Assembly: GCF_014190915.1 (NCBI RefSeq)
Contig: NZ_JACHVU010000005.1
Span: 124,001-188,000, forward strand
Direction of reading: 5' to 3'
Source: Mycolicibacterium iranicum
GTDB taxonomy: Bacteria > Actinomycetota > Actinomycetes > Mycobacteriales > Mycobacteriaceae
DNA: 64,000 bases
In this document: one piece after another, positions 55,137 through 64,000 of the stretch
Layout of the letters: the number at the start of each line of letters is the position of its first letter
How positions within the stretch are numbered: the stretch's first letter is position 1
Notes under the pieces: model-generated
Told to the model about the DNA's origin: nothing
What the model saw: only the letters and a program-made list of their open reading frames with translations
The model's database searches: none
Program-made: the position numbers and the translations under genes

Positions 55137-56476
55137 CGACGCACCAACTGACCCTCGGTCGGCACCGGCTCGCGAGGTCCCGACGGCTCGGCCGCATAAC
55201 CGATCGCAATGGCGCCCAGCGGTTCCCAATCGGAGGGAAGGTCCAGCTCTGTGCGGACCAGGTCGGGCGCAAAGATGGTCGAGCCGATCCAACAGCTACC
55301 CACACCACGCACCGCCAACGCCACCAACAACCCCTGCACCGCGGCGCCGGCGGCGACGGTGAACATCGTGTGTTCAGCGGCCGTCCGCTGCGCGTCGGGA
55401 TAGGTGTGGGCGCCGTCGGGGACCATGAACGGGATGATCAACTCCGGGGCGTCGTAGAGGATCTGACCGCGCCCGACGCGGCGTTCGACGGACTGCGGAT
55501 CCCGGCCGTCCGCACTCAGATCAGCGCGCCACCGGTCCTTCATCGAGTCGAGCAGGGCCACGCGCACAGCATCGTCCTGCACCCAGACGAATCGAACGGG
55601 TCGCGTGTGGTGCGGCGCCGGCGCGGTCAGCGCCTCACCGACCGCCGCCTCGATCAACGTGCCATCGACGGTGTCGGCGCTGAACGAACGCACGGACCGG
55701 CGCAGCAGCTGCGCCTGCGATCGCCCCAGCGCGAGGGCCTCTTCGGTGCCCAGCCAGAACAGGTCTTCCTCGCCCGCACGCACCAGCTTGCGGGCCGTGG
55801 ACCCGTCGTCGTGCAACGTCAAGCCCCGGACCACCGCAACGGGCACCGCGGTCAGCTTGCCCTTCACCAGATCCGCCGCGGCGGCGATCTCGTCGGCGAC
55901 GGCGATCTCGGTGACGATGAGTTCGTTGCCGTGCTGATCGTGTTCACCCGCATACGCGTGCAGCACCGAGAGCCCTGCCGCGCCGATCGCCACGTCCGTT
56001 TGGCCGGTGCGCCACGCCCGCCCCATGGTGTCGGTGACGACGACGGCCACCGTCACCCCGAGCCGGTCCCGCAGCGCCGAAACCAAGGTCGCGGCGCTGC
56101 CGTCGGGATCGACGGGCAGCAGCGCCAATTCGTTCGAGTCCACGTTGGACCCGTCGACACCGGCCGCGGCCTGAACCAGCCCGATGGCGTTCTCGGTGAT
56201 CAACGTGCGCCCTTTGCGCGCCAGCACGCGCACGGCTTCGGCATCGATGAGTCTGCGTCTCAACGCGTCACGTTCGTCAGGGTCGGACGGTGCGGCGACC
56301 ATCCGGCCCTCGGTCTTGGACAGCACCTTGCTGGTGACGACGAGAACATCGTTGTCCTGCAACCACGGAGCGGCCTCGGCGATGGCCGCGGCCAGGTCGT
56401 CCCCGGGCCGGAACTCCGGAAGGCCCGGCACCGGCAGAATCTCGACCCGGGCCGAGGTTCCGTGGTCGTTCACCAC
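55133..56476 (-). CDS. fbiB: Coenzyme F420:L-glutamate ligase / reductase FbiB
   Basis: This is a bifunctional enzyme. The N-terminal CofE domain (about 10-245) adds glutamates to F420-0, and the C-terminal nitroreductase-like domain (about 250-447) reduces dehydro-F420-0. CofE landmarks are [16 protein letters not shown] and [21 protein letters not shown]. The FMN domain shows [24 protein letters not shown] and [12 protein letters not shown]. The 447-residue length matches mycobacterial FbiB. The GTG start overlaps the fbiA stop by seven bases. Confidence 0.96.
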   Translation of the reverse strand: MVNDHGTSARVEILPVPGLPEFRPGDDLAAAIAEAAPWLQDNDVLVVTSKVLSKTEGRMVAAPSDPDERDALRRRLIDAEAVRVLARKGRTLITENAIGLVQAAAGVDGSNVDSNELALLPVDPDGSAATLVSALRDRLGVTVAVVVTDTMGRAWRTGQTDVAIGAAGLSVLHAYAGEHDQHGNELIVTEIAVADEIAAAADLVKGKLTAVPVAVVRGLTLHDDGSTARKLVRAGEEDLFWLGTEEALALGRSQAQLLRRSVRSFSADTVDGTLIEAAVGEALTAPAPHHTRPVRFVWVQDDAVRVALLDSMKDRWRADLSADGRDPQSVERRVGRGQILYDAPELIIPFMVPDGAHTYPDAQRTAAEHTMFTVAAGAAVQGLLVALAVRGVGSCWIGSTIFAPDLVRTELDLPSDWEPLGAIAIGYAAEPSGPREPVPTEGQLVRR

Positions 56477-57456
56477 GTCACTCCGGCGAGTTCGATGCCG
56501 GCGCGGACCATCTCGGCGGTGGCGGCGGGGTCGGTCATCAGCAGGGGCACCGACCGCACCTGGACACCGTCGATCGAGGCGTCATCGCCGGAGTGCACCA
56601 GCCAGCCGTCGAGGATGCCGGTCGCGGCGCGGGCACCGTAGTAGCCACCGACCGCCTCCGACGTGCTCGGAACACCGACGACGGACAGGCAGGTGTCGGC
56701 CATGCCGCGCAACGGCTTTCCGGCGATGATGGGGGAGTAGCCGATGACCGGCGCCTTCGTCGAGCGCAATGCTCCGCGGATCCCGCCGATCGACAGGATC
56801 GCACCGATGCTCACGATCGGGTTGGACGGGGCGATCAGCACGACATCCGCGTTCTCGATCGCGTCGGTGACACCGGGTGCGGCAGTGGCTTTGTCGGCGC
56901 CGACGAACGCGAAACTGTCGGTCGGCACCTGGGTGCGGTGGCGCACCCACCACTCCTGGAAGTGGATGGCGCGCTTCTCTCCGTCGTCCGGATCGGTGAT
57001 GACGACGTGAGTTTCGCTGCGGTCGTCACTGGCGGGCAGCAGCCTGGCCCCCGGCGACCACCTCTTGCACAGGGCTTCCGTCACGTCCGAGAGCGGGTAG
57101 CCCGCCCGCAGCATCTGGGTGCGGACGAGGTGGGTGGCCAGGTCGCGGTCGCCGAGGCCGAACCAGTCCGGCTGCACACCGTACGCGGCGAGTTCCTCCT
57201 TGGCATTCCACGTTTCGTTCTTGTGGCCCCAACCGCGCTCGGGATCGATGCCGCCACCGAGGGTGTACATGCAGGTGTCAAGGTCGGGGCAGATGCGGAC
57301 CCCGAACATCCACGCATCGTCGCCGACATTGACCACAGCAGTCACTTCATTCTCATTGGTATCGTTGGTGCCGAACTGCCCCAGCCCCAACAGATGTTGA
57401 ACACCGAGCAAGAAGCGCGCACCGCCGACGCCGCCGACCAGAACCGTGACCTTCAC
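56470..57456 (-). CDS. fbiA: 2-phospho-lactate/PEP transferase FbiA (CofD)
   Basis: The enzyme joins the activated phosphoenolpyruvate/lactyl moiety to the deazaflavin FO to give dehydro-F420-0. The 328-residue CofD fold starts [20 protein letters not shown] and shows [32 protein letters not shown] and [15 protein letters not shown]. The GTG at 57456 has no ribosome binding site, and a -10-like TAGTCT ends eight bases upstream, so a leaderless start is likely. It is divergent from whiB2, as in other mycobacteria. Confidence 0.96.
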   Translation of the reverse strand: MKVTVLVGGVGGARFLLGVQHLLGLGQFGTNDTNENEVTAVVNVGDDAWMFGVRICPDLDTCMYTLGGGIDPERGWGHKNETWNAKEELAAYGVQPDWFGLGDRDLATHLVRTQMLRAGYPLSDVTEALCKRWSPGARLLPASDDRSETHVVITDPDDGEKRAIHFQEWWVRHRTQVPTDSFAFVGADKATAAPGVTDAIENADVVLIAPSNPIVSIGAILSIGGIRGALRSTKAPVIGYSPIIAGKPLRGMADTCLSVVGVPSTSEAVGGYYGARAATGILDGWLVHSGDDASIDGVQVRSVPLLMTDPAATAEMVRAGIELAGVTW

Positions 57457-57464
57457 AACGAACG

Positions 57465-57470
57465 AGACTA
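57465..57470 (-). promoter_or_regulatory. Likely -10 element of a leaderless fbiA transcript
   Basis: TAGTCT on the minus strand matches TANNNT and ends eight bases before the fbiA GTG. The intervening CGTTCGTT holds no ribosome binding site, so transcription would start at or next to the GTG. Confidence 0.5.
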
Positions 57471-57747
57471 GGCGTTGCGGCGGCCGGAGCCGACGTCGAG
57501 GGGAGCGTGATAGACACGCCACAGCGCGACGCGCCGAAATCAAGTCACGGAATGGTATGAAATCCTGTTCTAGCGCTTGACCGACGCAGCTAACGCGTGT
57601 GTAATCACACCAGTGTCATTTCGCGGTTCTCCGGCCGGTTCCGGTGTCGCAGACCGAGATTCGATCACTTGTTCGAATTGGGATGGCCGCACGTTCGACA
57701 GTGGGGCTGGCATATACGGATCTACGAGACCAGTGGAGGAGGGGAAC

Positions 57748-58149
57748 ATGGCATTTGAACAGGCCGATTACGGTGACTCGATTCGGTTCGACAGCAGGCT
57801 CCTCGGCTCGGTGGGAAGTGCCCCGCACATCCAGACCGGACCGGCACCCAGCGGAGCGAACGGGCGACCTACCTTGAGTTTGGTGCCCGACCACAGTGAC
57901 TACTTCAGCGACGACTCGGCTATCTCCGACGAGGACCAGTGGCAGGAGCGTGCCCTGTGCGCGCAGACCGACCCCGAGGCCTTCTTCCCGGAGAAGGGCG
58001 GATCCACCCGCGAGGCCAAGCGCATCTGCCAGGGCTGCGAAGTGAAGGACATGTGCCTGGAGTACGCGCTGGCCAACGACGAGCGCTTCGGCATCTGGGG
58101 TGGTCTGTCGGAGCGTGAGCGCCGGCGCCTCAAGCGCGGCATCATCTGA
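57748..58149 (+). CDS. whiB2: Transcriptional regulator WhiB2 (WhmD)
   Basis: This iron-sulfur regulator is needed for septation in mycobacteria and acts with the primary sigma factor. The 133-residue product has four cluster cysteines (ALCAQTDPEAFFPEKGG, then RICQGCEVKDMC) and the GIWGGLSERERRRLKRG C-terminal helix. The ATG follows GGAGGAGGGGAAC. The N-terminal 60 residues are variable and longer than the M. tuberculosis form, similar to WhmD of M. smegmatis. The 290-base divergent region to fbiA gives room for a long leader; a possible TTGACC/TAATCA pair lies at about 57577. Confidence 0.95.
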   Translation: MAFEQADYGDSIRFDSRLLGSVGSAPHIQTGPAPSGANGRPTLSLVPDHSDYFSDDSAISDEDQWQERALCAQTDPEAFFPEKGGSTREAKRICQGCEVKDMCLEYALANDERFGIWGGLSERERRRLKRGII

Positions 58150-58179
58150 CCCGCGGGCGCGCCCCGCGCTCGCGAACCG

Positions 58180-58644
58180 CTAGTCGTCGTCCAGGGTCGG
58201 ATCGATGACGGACGGTTCCACGCCCAGATATGTGGCTACCTGAGCCACCAACAATTCGTGTAACAGCTCGGTCAGCTCGTCGGTGTCTTTAGCCCGGCGC
58301 TCGATCGGCTTGCGGAACAACACAATTCGTGCGCGGGTGGAGTTCCCGCGGACATCCACCCCGGCAGGGATCAGACGGGCCAGCGCAATCGGGCCGTCCG
58401 CCACCACCTCCGGTGGCCACTGCACACTGTCGGGATCTTTCGGCGACAATCGCGGAATCTCGTCGACCGCCACATCGAGGGTCGACACCCTTTCATGCCA
58501 GCGCCGCTCGATCGGTTCGTAGGCTTCCAGCACCGCCATGTCGAAGCGCTCGGCGCGGGTGCGCCAGCCCGGAACGGTGGGCGGGAGCAGCGGGCCGCGC
58601 ATCTCCCGGCCCCGCCGCGATCCGCGGTGCTGGCGCCTGATCAC
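58180..58644 (-). CDS. Metallopeptidase-family protein with degenerate zinc site
   Basis: The product is 154 residues, homologous to Rv3259 by position and sequence feel. The family (zincin-like) normally has HExxH. Here the corresponding part reads LLHELLVAQVATYLG, so the second His is Gln and a catalytic zinc is unlikely. The central patch PAGVDVRGNSTRARIVLFRKPIE is well conserved in actinobacteria. The N-terminus is basic (RRQHRGSRRGREMRGP). It is convergent with whiB2. Confidence 0.8.
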   Translation of the reverse strand: MIRRQHRGSRRGREMRGPLLPPTVPGWRTRAERFDMAVLEAYEPIERRWHERVSTLDVAVDEIPRLSPKDPDSVQWPPEVVADGPIALARLIPAGVDVRGNSTRARIVLFRKPIERRAKDTDELTELLHELLVAQVATYLGVEPSVIDPTLDDD

Positions 58645-58733
58645 GAAAAAGATCGTAACGGTTGGGCTTCGGGGCGCTTACGGCTGCGCGTGTCCGGCGC
58701 GATGCGGGGGTTTGTGCGCGATAACCTTCCGCT

Positions 58734-59165
58734 GTGAATGTTCCCCGTCGCTGCTGCCGGCCTGGGTGCCCGCACTATGCGGTCGCGACGCTCACCTTCG
58801 TCTATTCAGACTCGACGGCTGTCGTCGGCCCGCTGGCCACTGTGTCCGAGCCGCACTCGTGGGATCTGTGTGTCATGCACGCCGGCCGCATCACCGCTCC
58901 CCGCGGTTGGGAGCTGGTCCGTCATGCCGGCCCACTTCCCTCACACCCCGACGACGATGACCTGGTGGCGCTCGCCGATGCAGTTCGAGAAGGTCGCGAC
59001 AATGTCGCCTCGGGCGGGACACCCGCCCACGGCTTCACCGCGGGGTTCTCCGATCCGGTCACCGGCGCCCACGGTGGTGCGCTGATGGCGCCGCCGACCC
59101 CTCGGCCGCAGACCAACGGCCGGCGCCGCGGGCACCTCCGCGTGCTGCCCGACCCCACTGACTAG
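58734..59165 (+). CDS. DUF3499 family protein
   Basis: The product is 143 residues from a GTG start. The N-terminal CCRPGCPHYAVATLTFVYSDSTAVVGPL and DLCVMHAGRITAPRGWELVRH are typical of DUF3499, which has a likely zinc site from CxxxxC and a later C-x2-H. The C-terminal third is low-complexity. It is conserved in the whiB2-manB interval of mycobacteria (Rv3258c). Function unknown. Confidence 0.9.
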   Translation: MNVPRRCCRPGCPHYAVATLTFVYSDSTAVVGPLATVSEPHSWDLCVMHAGRITAPRGWELVRHAGPLPSHPDDDDLVALADAVREGRDNVASGGTPAHGFTAGFSDPVTGAHGGALMAPPTPRPQTNGRRRGHLRVLPDPTD

Positions 59166-59294
59166 CACCGGCCGACACCTTTCCTGCGGCAATGCCATTT
59201 CGGGGGCATAACGGCGTGCAGTGAGTCGCCGTGGAGTCCGGCCTCGACGGCTAGGCTGGTTGGGACACAGTCTCTTCGTCGTCCAAGGAGTCCC

Positions 59295-60680
59295 ATGTCT
59301 CGTTCCGCCGAGGCGGTACAGCGCGTCATCAAGGCCTATGACGTGCGTGGACTTGTCGGCGAGGAGATCGACGAGGCGTTCGTCGGGGAAGTGGGCGCCG
59401 CGTTCGCCCGACTGGTCCGGCCGAATGCGACGCAAGTGGTCATCGGCCATGACATGCGGGCGAGTTCGCCGGCGCTCTCGGAGGCGTTCGCCCAGGGCGT
59501 GGTGGCCCAGGGTCTCGATGTCGTACGCATCGGGCTCGCCTCGACCGACCAGTTGTATTTCGCCTCCGGCCTGCTGGACTGCCCGGGTGCGATGTTCACC
59601 GCGAGTCACAACCCCGCGGCGTACAACGGCATCAAGCTGTGCCGCGCCGGCGCCAAGCCGGTCGGCAAGGACACCGGCCTGACCGTCATCAGCGACGAAG
59701 TCATCGCCGGCGTTCCTGCGCACGACGGGCCGCGCGGCTCGATCTCCGACCGGGACGTGCTGGCCGACTACGGCGATTTCCTGCGCTCCCTCGTCGAGGT
59801 CAGCGGGATGCGTCCGCTGCACGTCGCGGTCGACGCCGGTAACGGGATGGCCGGCCATACGACACCGGCTGTACTGGGCGAGATTTCGTCGATCACGCTC
59901 TCGCCACTGTTCTTCGAACTCGACGGCGAGTTCCCCAACCACGAGGCCAACCCGCTGGACCCCGCCAACCTGGTCGACCTGCAGGCCTACGTGCTGGAGA
60001 CCGGCGCCGACATCGGACTGGCCTTCGACGGCGACGCCGACCGCTGCTTCGTCGTCGACGAGCGCGGTCAGGCCGTGTCCCCGTCGGCCGTCACGGCGTT
60101 GGTGGCCGCCCGTGAACTGCACCGGGAGATCGGCGCGACGATCATCCACAACCTGATCACGTCGCGCGCCGTGCCGGAGCTGGTCGCCGAACGTGGTGGC
60201 ACACCGGTGCGCTCGCGGGTCGGGCACTCGTACATCAAGGGACTGATGGCCGAGACCGGGGCCATCTTCGGTGGGGAGCACTCGGCGCACTACTACTTCC
60301 GCGACTTCTGGGGCGCCGACTCCGGCATGCTGGCCGCCCTGCACGTGCTGGCGGCGCTGGCCGAACAGGATCGGCCGCTGTCGGAGATGATGGCCGACTA
60401 CCAGCGCTATGAAGCTTCCGGTGAGATCAACTACACCGTCACGAACGCTCCCGCGGTCGTCGATGCGGTGCTGCAGGCCTTCGGGTCTCGCGTGCACGCG
60501 ATCGACCACCTCGACGGCGTCACCGTCGACCTGGGCGACGGCCGCTGGTTCAACCTGCGGATGTCGAACACCGAACCCCTGCTGCGCCTGAATGTCGAAG
60601 CGCGCAGCGCCGACGAGGTCAAAGAACTAGTCGAGGAGATCGGTGGGCACATCACCGCAGGCGCCGAGGGATCGACGTGA
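59295..60680 (+). CDS. manB: Phosphomannomutase ManB
   Basis: The enzyme converts mannose-6-phosphate to mannose-1-phosphate for GDP-mannose. The 461-residue product has the four domain signatures of the phosphohexomutase family: the phosphoserine loop TASHNPAAYNG, the metal loop DGDADRC, the sugar-binding GGEHSAHYYF and the phosphate-binding RMSNTEPLLRLN. AAGGAG precedes the ATG. The stop overlaps the next gene (GTGA). It is part of the manB-tobH-like-manA operon. Confidence 0.95.
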   Translation: MSRSAEAVQRVIKAYDVRGLVGEEIDEAFVGEVGAAFARLVRPNATQVVIGHDMRASSPALSEAFAQGVVAQGLDVVRIGLASTDQLYFASGLLDCPGAMFTASHNPAAYNGIKLCRAGAKPVGKDTGLTVISDEVIAGVPAHDGPRGSISDRDVLADYGDFLRSLVEVSGMRPLHVAVDAGNGMAGHTTPAVLGEISSITLSPLFFELDGEFPNHEANPLDPANLVDLQAYVLETGADIGLAFDGDADRCFVVDERGQAVSPSAVTALVAARELHREIGATIIHNLITSRAVPELVAERGGTPVRSRVGHSYIKGLMAETGAIFGGEHSAHYYFRDFWGADSGMLAALHVLAALAEQDRPLSEMMADYQRYEASGEINYTVTNAPAVVDAVLQAFGSRVHAIDHLDGVTVDLGDGRWFNLRMSNTEPLLRLNVEARSADEVKELVEEIGGHITAGAEGST

Positions 60681-61792
60681 GCGTGGGCCCGTTGTCGGCC
60701 GCCGATGTCGACCTCGACGATGCGGAAGGCTTGCTGGCCGCCGACCGTCTGGGGCTGCTGCGTGCGGCGTCGATGGCGGGCGCACAGGTGAGGGCCACGG
60801 CCGCGGCGTTCGACGAGGGCGATCTGGACGCCATCCGTTCGGACTCGCCGCCGCGCACCATCATCTGGGTGGCGGGGCAGGGAAACGCCGAAGCCGCAGG
60901 CGCGATGCTCGCCGCCCAGCTCGGCGGATCGATCGGCGTGCCGATCGTGGTGGCATCCGAAGCGCCACCGTGGATCGGCGCGCTGGACGTTCTGGTCGTC
61001 GCCGGGGACGATCCCGGTGTCCCGGCGCTGGTTTCGGCCGCCGCCACCGCCGTGCGCCGGGGCGCCCGGGTCGTCGTCGTGGCGCCCTACGAAGGTCCCT
61101 TGCGTGACGCCACCGCAGGCCGGTCGGTCGCGATGCCGCCGCGCCTGCCCGTTCCCGACGATTTCACGCTCGCGCGCTACCTGGCGGCGGGGTTGGCCGT
61201 GCTGCATGCGGTCGCACCCGGGTTCTCGATCGACCTGGCGGCGCTGGCCGACGAGCTCGACGAAGAGGCCCTGCGCAACAGCGCCGCCCGCGAGGTCTTC
61301 ACGAATCCGGCCAAGGGCCTGGCCGAGCGGATGCGCGACCGGGAAGTGGTCTTCGCGGGGGACTCGGCGGCGACCATCGCCCTCGCCCGCCACGCCTGCA
61401 CCGCGATGCTGCGGATCGCCCACCGCAGCGCCGCCGCCGTGGGATTGGCCGACGCGCTGACCGCGATCGGTTCGGGCTGGGGCCGGGATGCGCCGGGCGG
61501 TACGACGTCGATCTTCCACGACGAGGAGATCGACGGGCCGCTGGCGCAGCGCACCGGCACCATCGTGCTGACCTCGGACGCCGAACGGCCCGCGGTCTCG
61601 GCGCGGCTACGAGGCTTCGACGACGTCTACGTCGTCAACGCCAACGACGTCCCCGACGTCGTGGCAGACGGGGGGAACAGCGAGACGGGCTCAGCCACGA
61701 TGCCCGAATCTTCGCGTCCCGAACAACAATTGGCGCTGATGGCGGTTCGCCTCGAGATGGCGGCGGTCTACCAGCGGCTGGTTCGAGGGTGA
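60677..61792 (+). CDS. TobH-like protein (SIS-fold, Rv3256c homologue)
   Basis: The product is 371 residues between manB and manA, coupled to manB by GTGA overlap. It has the layout of a sugar isomerase (SIS) tandem fold: TIIWVAGQGNAEAAGAMLAAQL and later VLTSDAERPAVSARLRGFDDVYVV. The usual sugar-phosphate serines are not obvious. The C-terminus resembles the bifunctional phosphoglucose/phosphomannose isomerase family. It was named TobH from an antibiotic cluster homologue. An accessory function in mannose metabolism is likely from context, but activity is unknown. Confidence 0.85.
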   Translation: MSVGPLSAADVDLDDAEGLLAADRLGLLRAASMAGAQVRATAAAFDEGDLDAIRSDSPPRTIIWVAGQGNAEAAGAMLAAQLGGSIGVPIVVASEAPPWIGALDVLVVAGDDPGVPALVSAAATAVRRGARVVVVAPYEGPLRDATAGRSVAMPPRLPVPDDFTLARYLAAGLAVLHAVAPGFSIDLAALADELDEEALRNSAAREVFTNPAKGLAERMRDREVVFAGDSAATIALARHACTAMLRIAHRSAAAVGLADALTAIGSGWGRDAPGGTTSIFHDEEIDGPLAQRTGTIVLTSDAERPAVSARLRGFDDVYVVNANDVPDVVADGGNSETGSATMPESSRPEQQLALMAVRLEMAAVYQRLVRG

Positions 61793-61796
61793 GAGA

Positions 61797-63023
61797 GTGC
61801 ATCTGCTCAGAGGTGCGGTGCGAACCTACGCTTGGGGTTCCAGAACCGCAATCGCCGATTTTGTCGGAGCGCCGAGTCCCACACCGCATCCCGAGGCCGA
61901 ACTGTGGTTCGGTGCGCACCCGGGTGACCCGGCGTACCTGCAGACCGAGGGCGGCGAGCAATCGCTGCTCGACGCGCTGCGCGCCGACCCCGAGGGTGAA
62001 CTCGGCGCGGCCGTGCGCGGCCGGTTCGGGGACACCCTGCCGTTCCTGCTGAAGGTGCTGGCGGCCGACGAGCCGCTGTCCCTGCAGGCGCATCCGAGTA
62101 CCGAGCAGGCAGTCGAGGGTTTCGCCCGCGAAGACCGGATGGGCATCCCCATCAACGCACCCGATCGCAATTACCGCGACCGCAGCCACAAGCCCGAGAT
62201 CATCGTCGCGCTCAGCCAATTCGAGGCACTGGCCGGTTTCCGGCCCGCCGCGCGGACCGTGCAGTTGATGCAGGCCCTCGGCGTCGCCGACCTCGACCCG
62301 TACATCGGCCTGCTTCACGGCCAGCGCGACGAGGACGGCCTGCGAGCGCTCTTCACCACGTGGATCACCTGTCCGCAGCCCGACCTCGATGTGCTCGTGC
62401 CCGCTGTCATCGACGGCGCGATCGCTTATGTGCGTTCCGGCGAGCAGGAATTCGCGCGGGAGGCCAAGACCGTTCTGGAACTCGGGGAGCGCTATCCCGG
62501 AGACGCCGGGGTGCTGGCCTCCATGCTGCTCAACCGGTTGTCCCTGGCCCCGGGGGAGGCGCTCTATCTGCCCGCCGGCAATCTGCACGCCTACCTCCAG
62601 GGCGTGGGCGTGGAGGTGATGGCCAACTCCGACAACGTGCTTCGCGGCGGCCTGACCCCGAAGCACGTCGATGTGCCCGAACTGCTGCGGGTGCTGGACT
62701 TCACCCCGGCCGAGGACGTCCTCGTCGTTCCCGAGGTGATCCGTGACGGAGCCGAGATCGTCTATCCCACACCGGCTCCCGAGTTCGCGGTATCAGTCCT
62801 GCACATCGACGGCGAGTCCCTCGGACACGAGATCGACGCGCCGTCGCGCCATGAAGGTCCGCAGATACTCCTGTGCGCCCAAGGTGGTGTCACCGTGCAC
62901 GCCAAAAGCGACGCCGTGGTGCTGGAGCGCGGTGCTGCGGCGTGGGTGACGGCCGACGACGGGCCGATCAGGCTGATGGCACGGGAGCAGACGCAGCTGT
63001 TCCGGGTCTGCGTAGGGATTTAG
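61797..63023 (+). CDS. manA: Mannose-6-phosphate isomerase ManA
   Basis: This zinc enzyme links fructose-6-phosphate to mannose-6-phosphate. The 408-residue product begins VHLLRGAVRTYAWGSRTAI and has the zinc ligands of SLQAHPSTEQA, HKPEIIVAL and YLPAGNLHAYLQGVGVEVMANSDNVLRGGLTPKH. The GTG start lies four bases after the previous stop. Its last 56 bases overlap the convergent flavoprotein gene. With manB and manC it completes GDP-mannose supply from fructose-6-phosphate within this window. Confidence 0.95.
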   Translation: MHLLRGAVRTYAWGSRTAIADFVGAPSPTPHPEAELWFGAHPGDPAYLQTEGGEQSLLDALRADPEGELGAAVRGRFGDTLPFLLKVLAADEPLSLQAHPSTEQAVEGFAREDRMGIPINAPDRNYRDRSHKPEIIVALSQFEALAGFRPAARTVQLMQALGVADLDPYIGLLHGQRDEDGLRALFTTWITCPQPDLDVLVPAVIDGAIAYVRSGEQEFAREAKTVLELGERYPGDAGVLASMLLNRLSLAPGEALYLPAGNLHAYLQGVGVEVMANSDNVLRGGLTPKHVDVPELLRVLDFTPAEDVLVVPEVIRDGAEIVYPTPAPEFAVSVLHIDGESLGHEIDAPSRHEGPQILLCAQGGVTVHAKSDAVVLERGAAAWVTADDGPIRLMAREQTQLFRVCVGI

Positions 63024-64000
63024 CCCACGCCGTCATGTTGTGCCGGACCGTCCGGCCGACCAGGCGGGCGGACGGCACCATGTACAGGCTGTCGAGCAGG
63101 CTGAACCGTCGCAGAAACCATTCCGCCAGAACAGGATCGGTTTCGGCGGCCCCGAGGAACTGATCGAACAGCGACCCCACCGGCTGATACCACCACCGGC
63201 TGGGTCCCTCGGCGCGGTGCAGCGCCAGGTCCCCGATCGCATTCATCGTCCACACCGGCCACGTCGTCTTGCTGGTGGCCTTCAGGAACGTGGCCTCCGG
63301 CTCCGGCGACAGCAGTGCGCGGCGGAGATGACCCGCCTGCAGCGACGTCATTGTCATGCCCTGCCCGAACGTCGGATTGAAGCTCACCACCGCGTCGCCG
63401 AACGGCAGGATGCCGGCGGGGTAGCGGGTCATCTTGTCGAAACGCCGCCATCGGCTGGTCGGATACTTGTGCAGCGCAATGTCTCCCAGCACCTCGGCCT
63501 GGCGCACCGCTGCGCTCACGTGGGCGGGCAGGATCTTGTCGGCCAGCTCGCACATCTCGTCGAAGTCGGCGGGGGCGGGAACCTTCCCCACCCCGAACGT
63601 CGTCATGCCCCAGGTGCCGTCCTCGTAATAGAGCATCCCGATGCCGACCGGCTGGTCGTGGGACGCGCCGGCGACGACGACCTTCTCGGCGAGCAGACCG
63701 TCGGGAATCCGCAACTGGTGGGTGGCGTAGCTGATGCCGACATCGACGGTGTCCTCGTGGGGACGTCCAAATCCCCACTGCTCCAGCCACACCGGCAGCC
63801 GGGTGCCGCGTCCGGTGGCGTCGACGACCAGGTCGGCCTCGACGGTCGCCCCGCCGGCGGTGCGCACGCCCGTGACCCGCCGGCCGTCGAAGACCGGCTC
63901 ACCGATCCCCTCGTTGACCAGGGTGACGTTGTCGATGTCGAGGACCCGGCGACGGATCTGCCATTCCAGGTGCTTGCGGCTCGGCACGTACGCGGTGAAC
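62968..64000 (-). CDS. FAD-dependent oxidoreductase/hydroxylase-like (5' end beyond window)
   Basis: The visible C-terminal 343 residues have VVDATGRGTRLPVWLEQWG and FGDAVVSFNPTFGQGMTMTSLQAGHLRRAL. The latter is the typical FAD/ribityl-binding GD motif of group A flavin monooxygenase-like enzymes. The N-terminal Rossmann GxGxxG lies outside the window. The position next to manA matches Rv3254 of M. tuberculosis. Substrate unknown. The 3' ends of this gene and manA overlap by 56 bases. Confidence 0.85.
   Translation of the reverse strand, partial: FTAYVPSRKHLEWQIRRRVLDIDNVTLVNEGIGEPVFDGRRVTGVRTAGGATVEADLVVDATGRGTRLPVWLEQWGFGRPHEDTVDVGISYATHQLRIPDGLLAEKVVVAGASHDQPVGIGMLYYEDGTWGMTTFGVGKVPAPADFDEMCELADKILPAHVSAAVRQAEVLGDIALHKYPTSRWRRFDKMTRYPAGILPFGDAVVSFNPTFGQGMTMTSLQAGHLRRALLSPEPEATFLKATSKTTWPVWTMNAIGDLALHRAEGPSRWWYQPVGSLFDQFLGAAETDPVLAEWFLRRFSLLDSLYMVPSARLVGRTVRHNMTAWAKSLRRPGTAASAPVPSA

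Noticed and set aside
58941..60509. 522-codon minus-strand frame opposite DUF3499 gene and manB
   Set aside because: No domain or start context; both plus-strand genes are certain.

Overview
The window is high-GC actinobacterial DNA and almost certainly comes from a mycobacterium, most likely a rapid grower (Mycolicibacterium). Both ends carry gene blocks recognisable from the mycobacterial core. The left end has sufE-sseA, maf, accE and accD5. The right end has a PH-domain membrane protein, GtrA, purK-purE, fadE25, lcp1, rmlD-wbbL-manC, fbiA-fbiB, whiB2, a DUF3499 gene, manB, a TobH-like gene and manA. WhiB2, AccD5/AccE, FbiA/FbiB and arabinogalactan-linker genes together point to Mycobacteriaceae. 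No rRNA, tRNA, CRISPR array, insertion sequence or prophage was seen.

Region 1 (1-9.4 kb) holds a cut-off diguanylate cyclase, small secreted and membrane proteins, sufE-sseA, an acyltransferase-3 protein, three tandem secreted PASTA-like paralogues, and accD5-accE-maf on the minus strand. A 33-bp tandem repeat lies between accE and maf.

Region 2 (9.9-38.4 kb) is accessory. It interrupts the stretch that in M. tuberculosis runs directly from the PH-domain gene through birA to accD5. It encodes a nearly complete Wzx/Wzy-type exopolysaccharide system: GDP-mannose 4,6-dehydratase and GDP-fucose synthase, a GDP-mannose 6-dehydrogenase of the AlgD type, three glycosyltransferases, two FkbM and two zinc-ribbon methyltransferases, a hexapeptide acyltransferase, a flippase, a polymerase, a fused Wzz/tyrosine kinase, a low-molecular-weight tyrosine phosphatase, two polyprenyl-phosphate sugar-1-phosphate transferases, a DUF4012 protein and two paralogous lipoproteins. 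By eye the stretch from about 10.4 to 31.7 kb is clearly AT-richer than its flanks, which suggests acquisition by transfer. From 32.1 kb the composition returns to that of the host. There, a second sugar-1-phosphate transferase is followed by an atypical cis-prenyltransferase and a Glf-like flavoprotein.

Region 3 (38.4-64 kb) is mostly core. manA, manB and manC (mannose-6-P to mannose-1-P to GDP-mannose) lie here and can supply the GDP-mannose that region 2 turns into GDP-fucose and GDP-mannuronate. rmlD, wbbL and lcp1 build and attach the rhamnose linker of arabinogalactan. Notable accessory points are a pair of CrcB-like proteins lacking the usual fluoride-channel residues, a displaced birA, two tandem small membrane proteins, and a DUF559 nuclease-like gene flanked by a 61-nt inverted repeat whose outer 19 nt are identical. 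One arm of that repeat resembles the gene's own 3' end.

Coordinates of starts were adjusted where ribosome binding sites, overlaps or family alignment from memory favoured an internal start. Comparisons with M. tuberculosis gene order are from general knowledge, not from a search.
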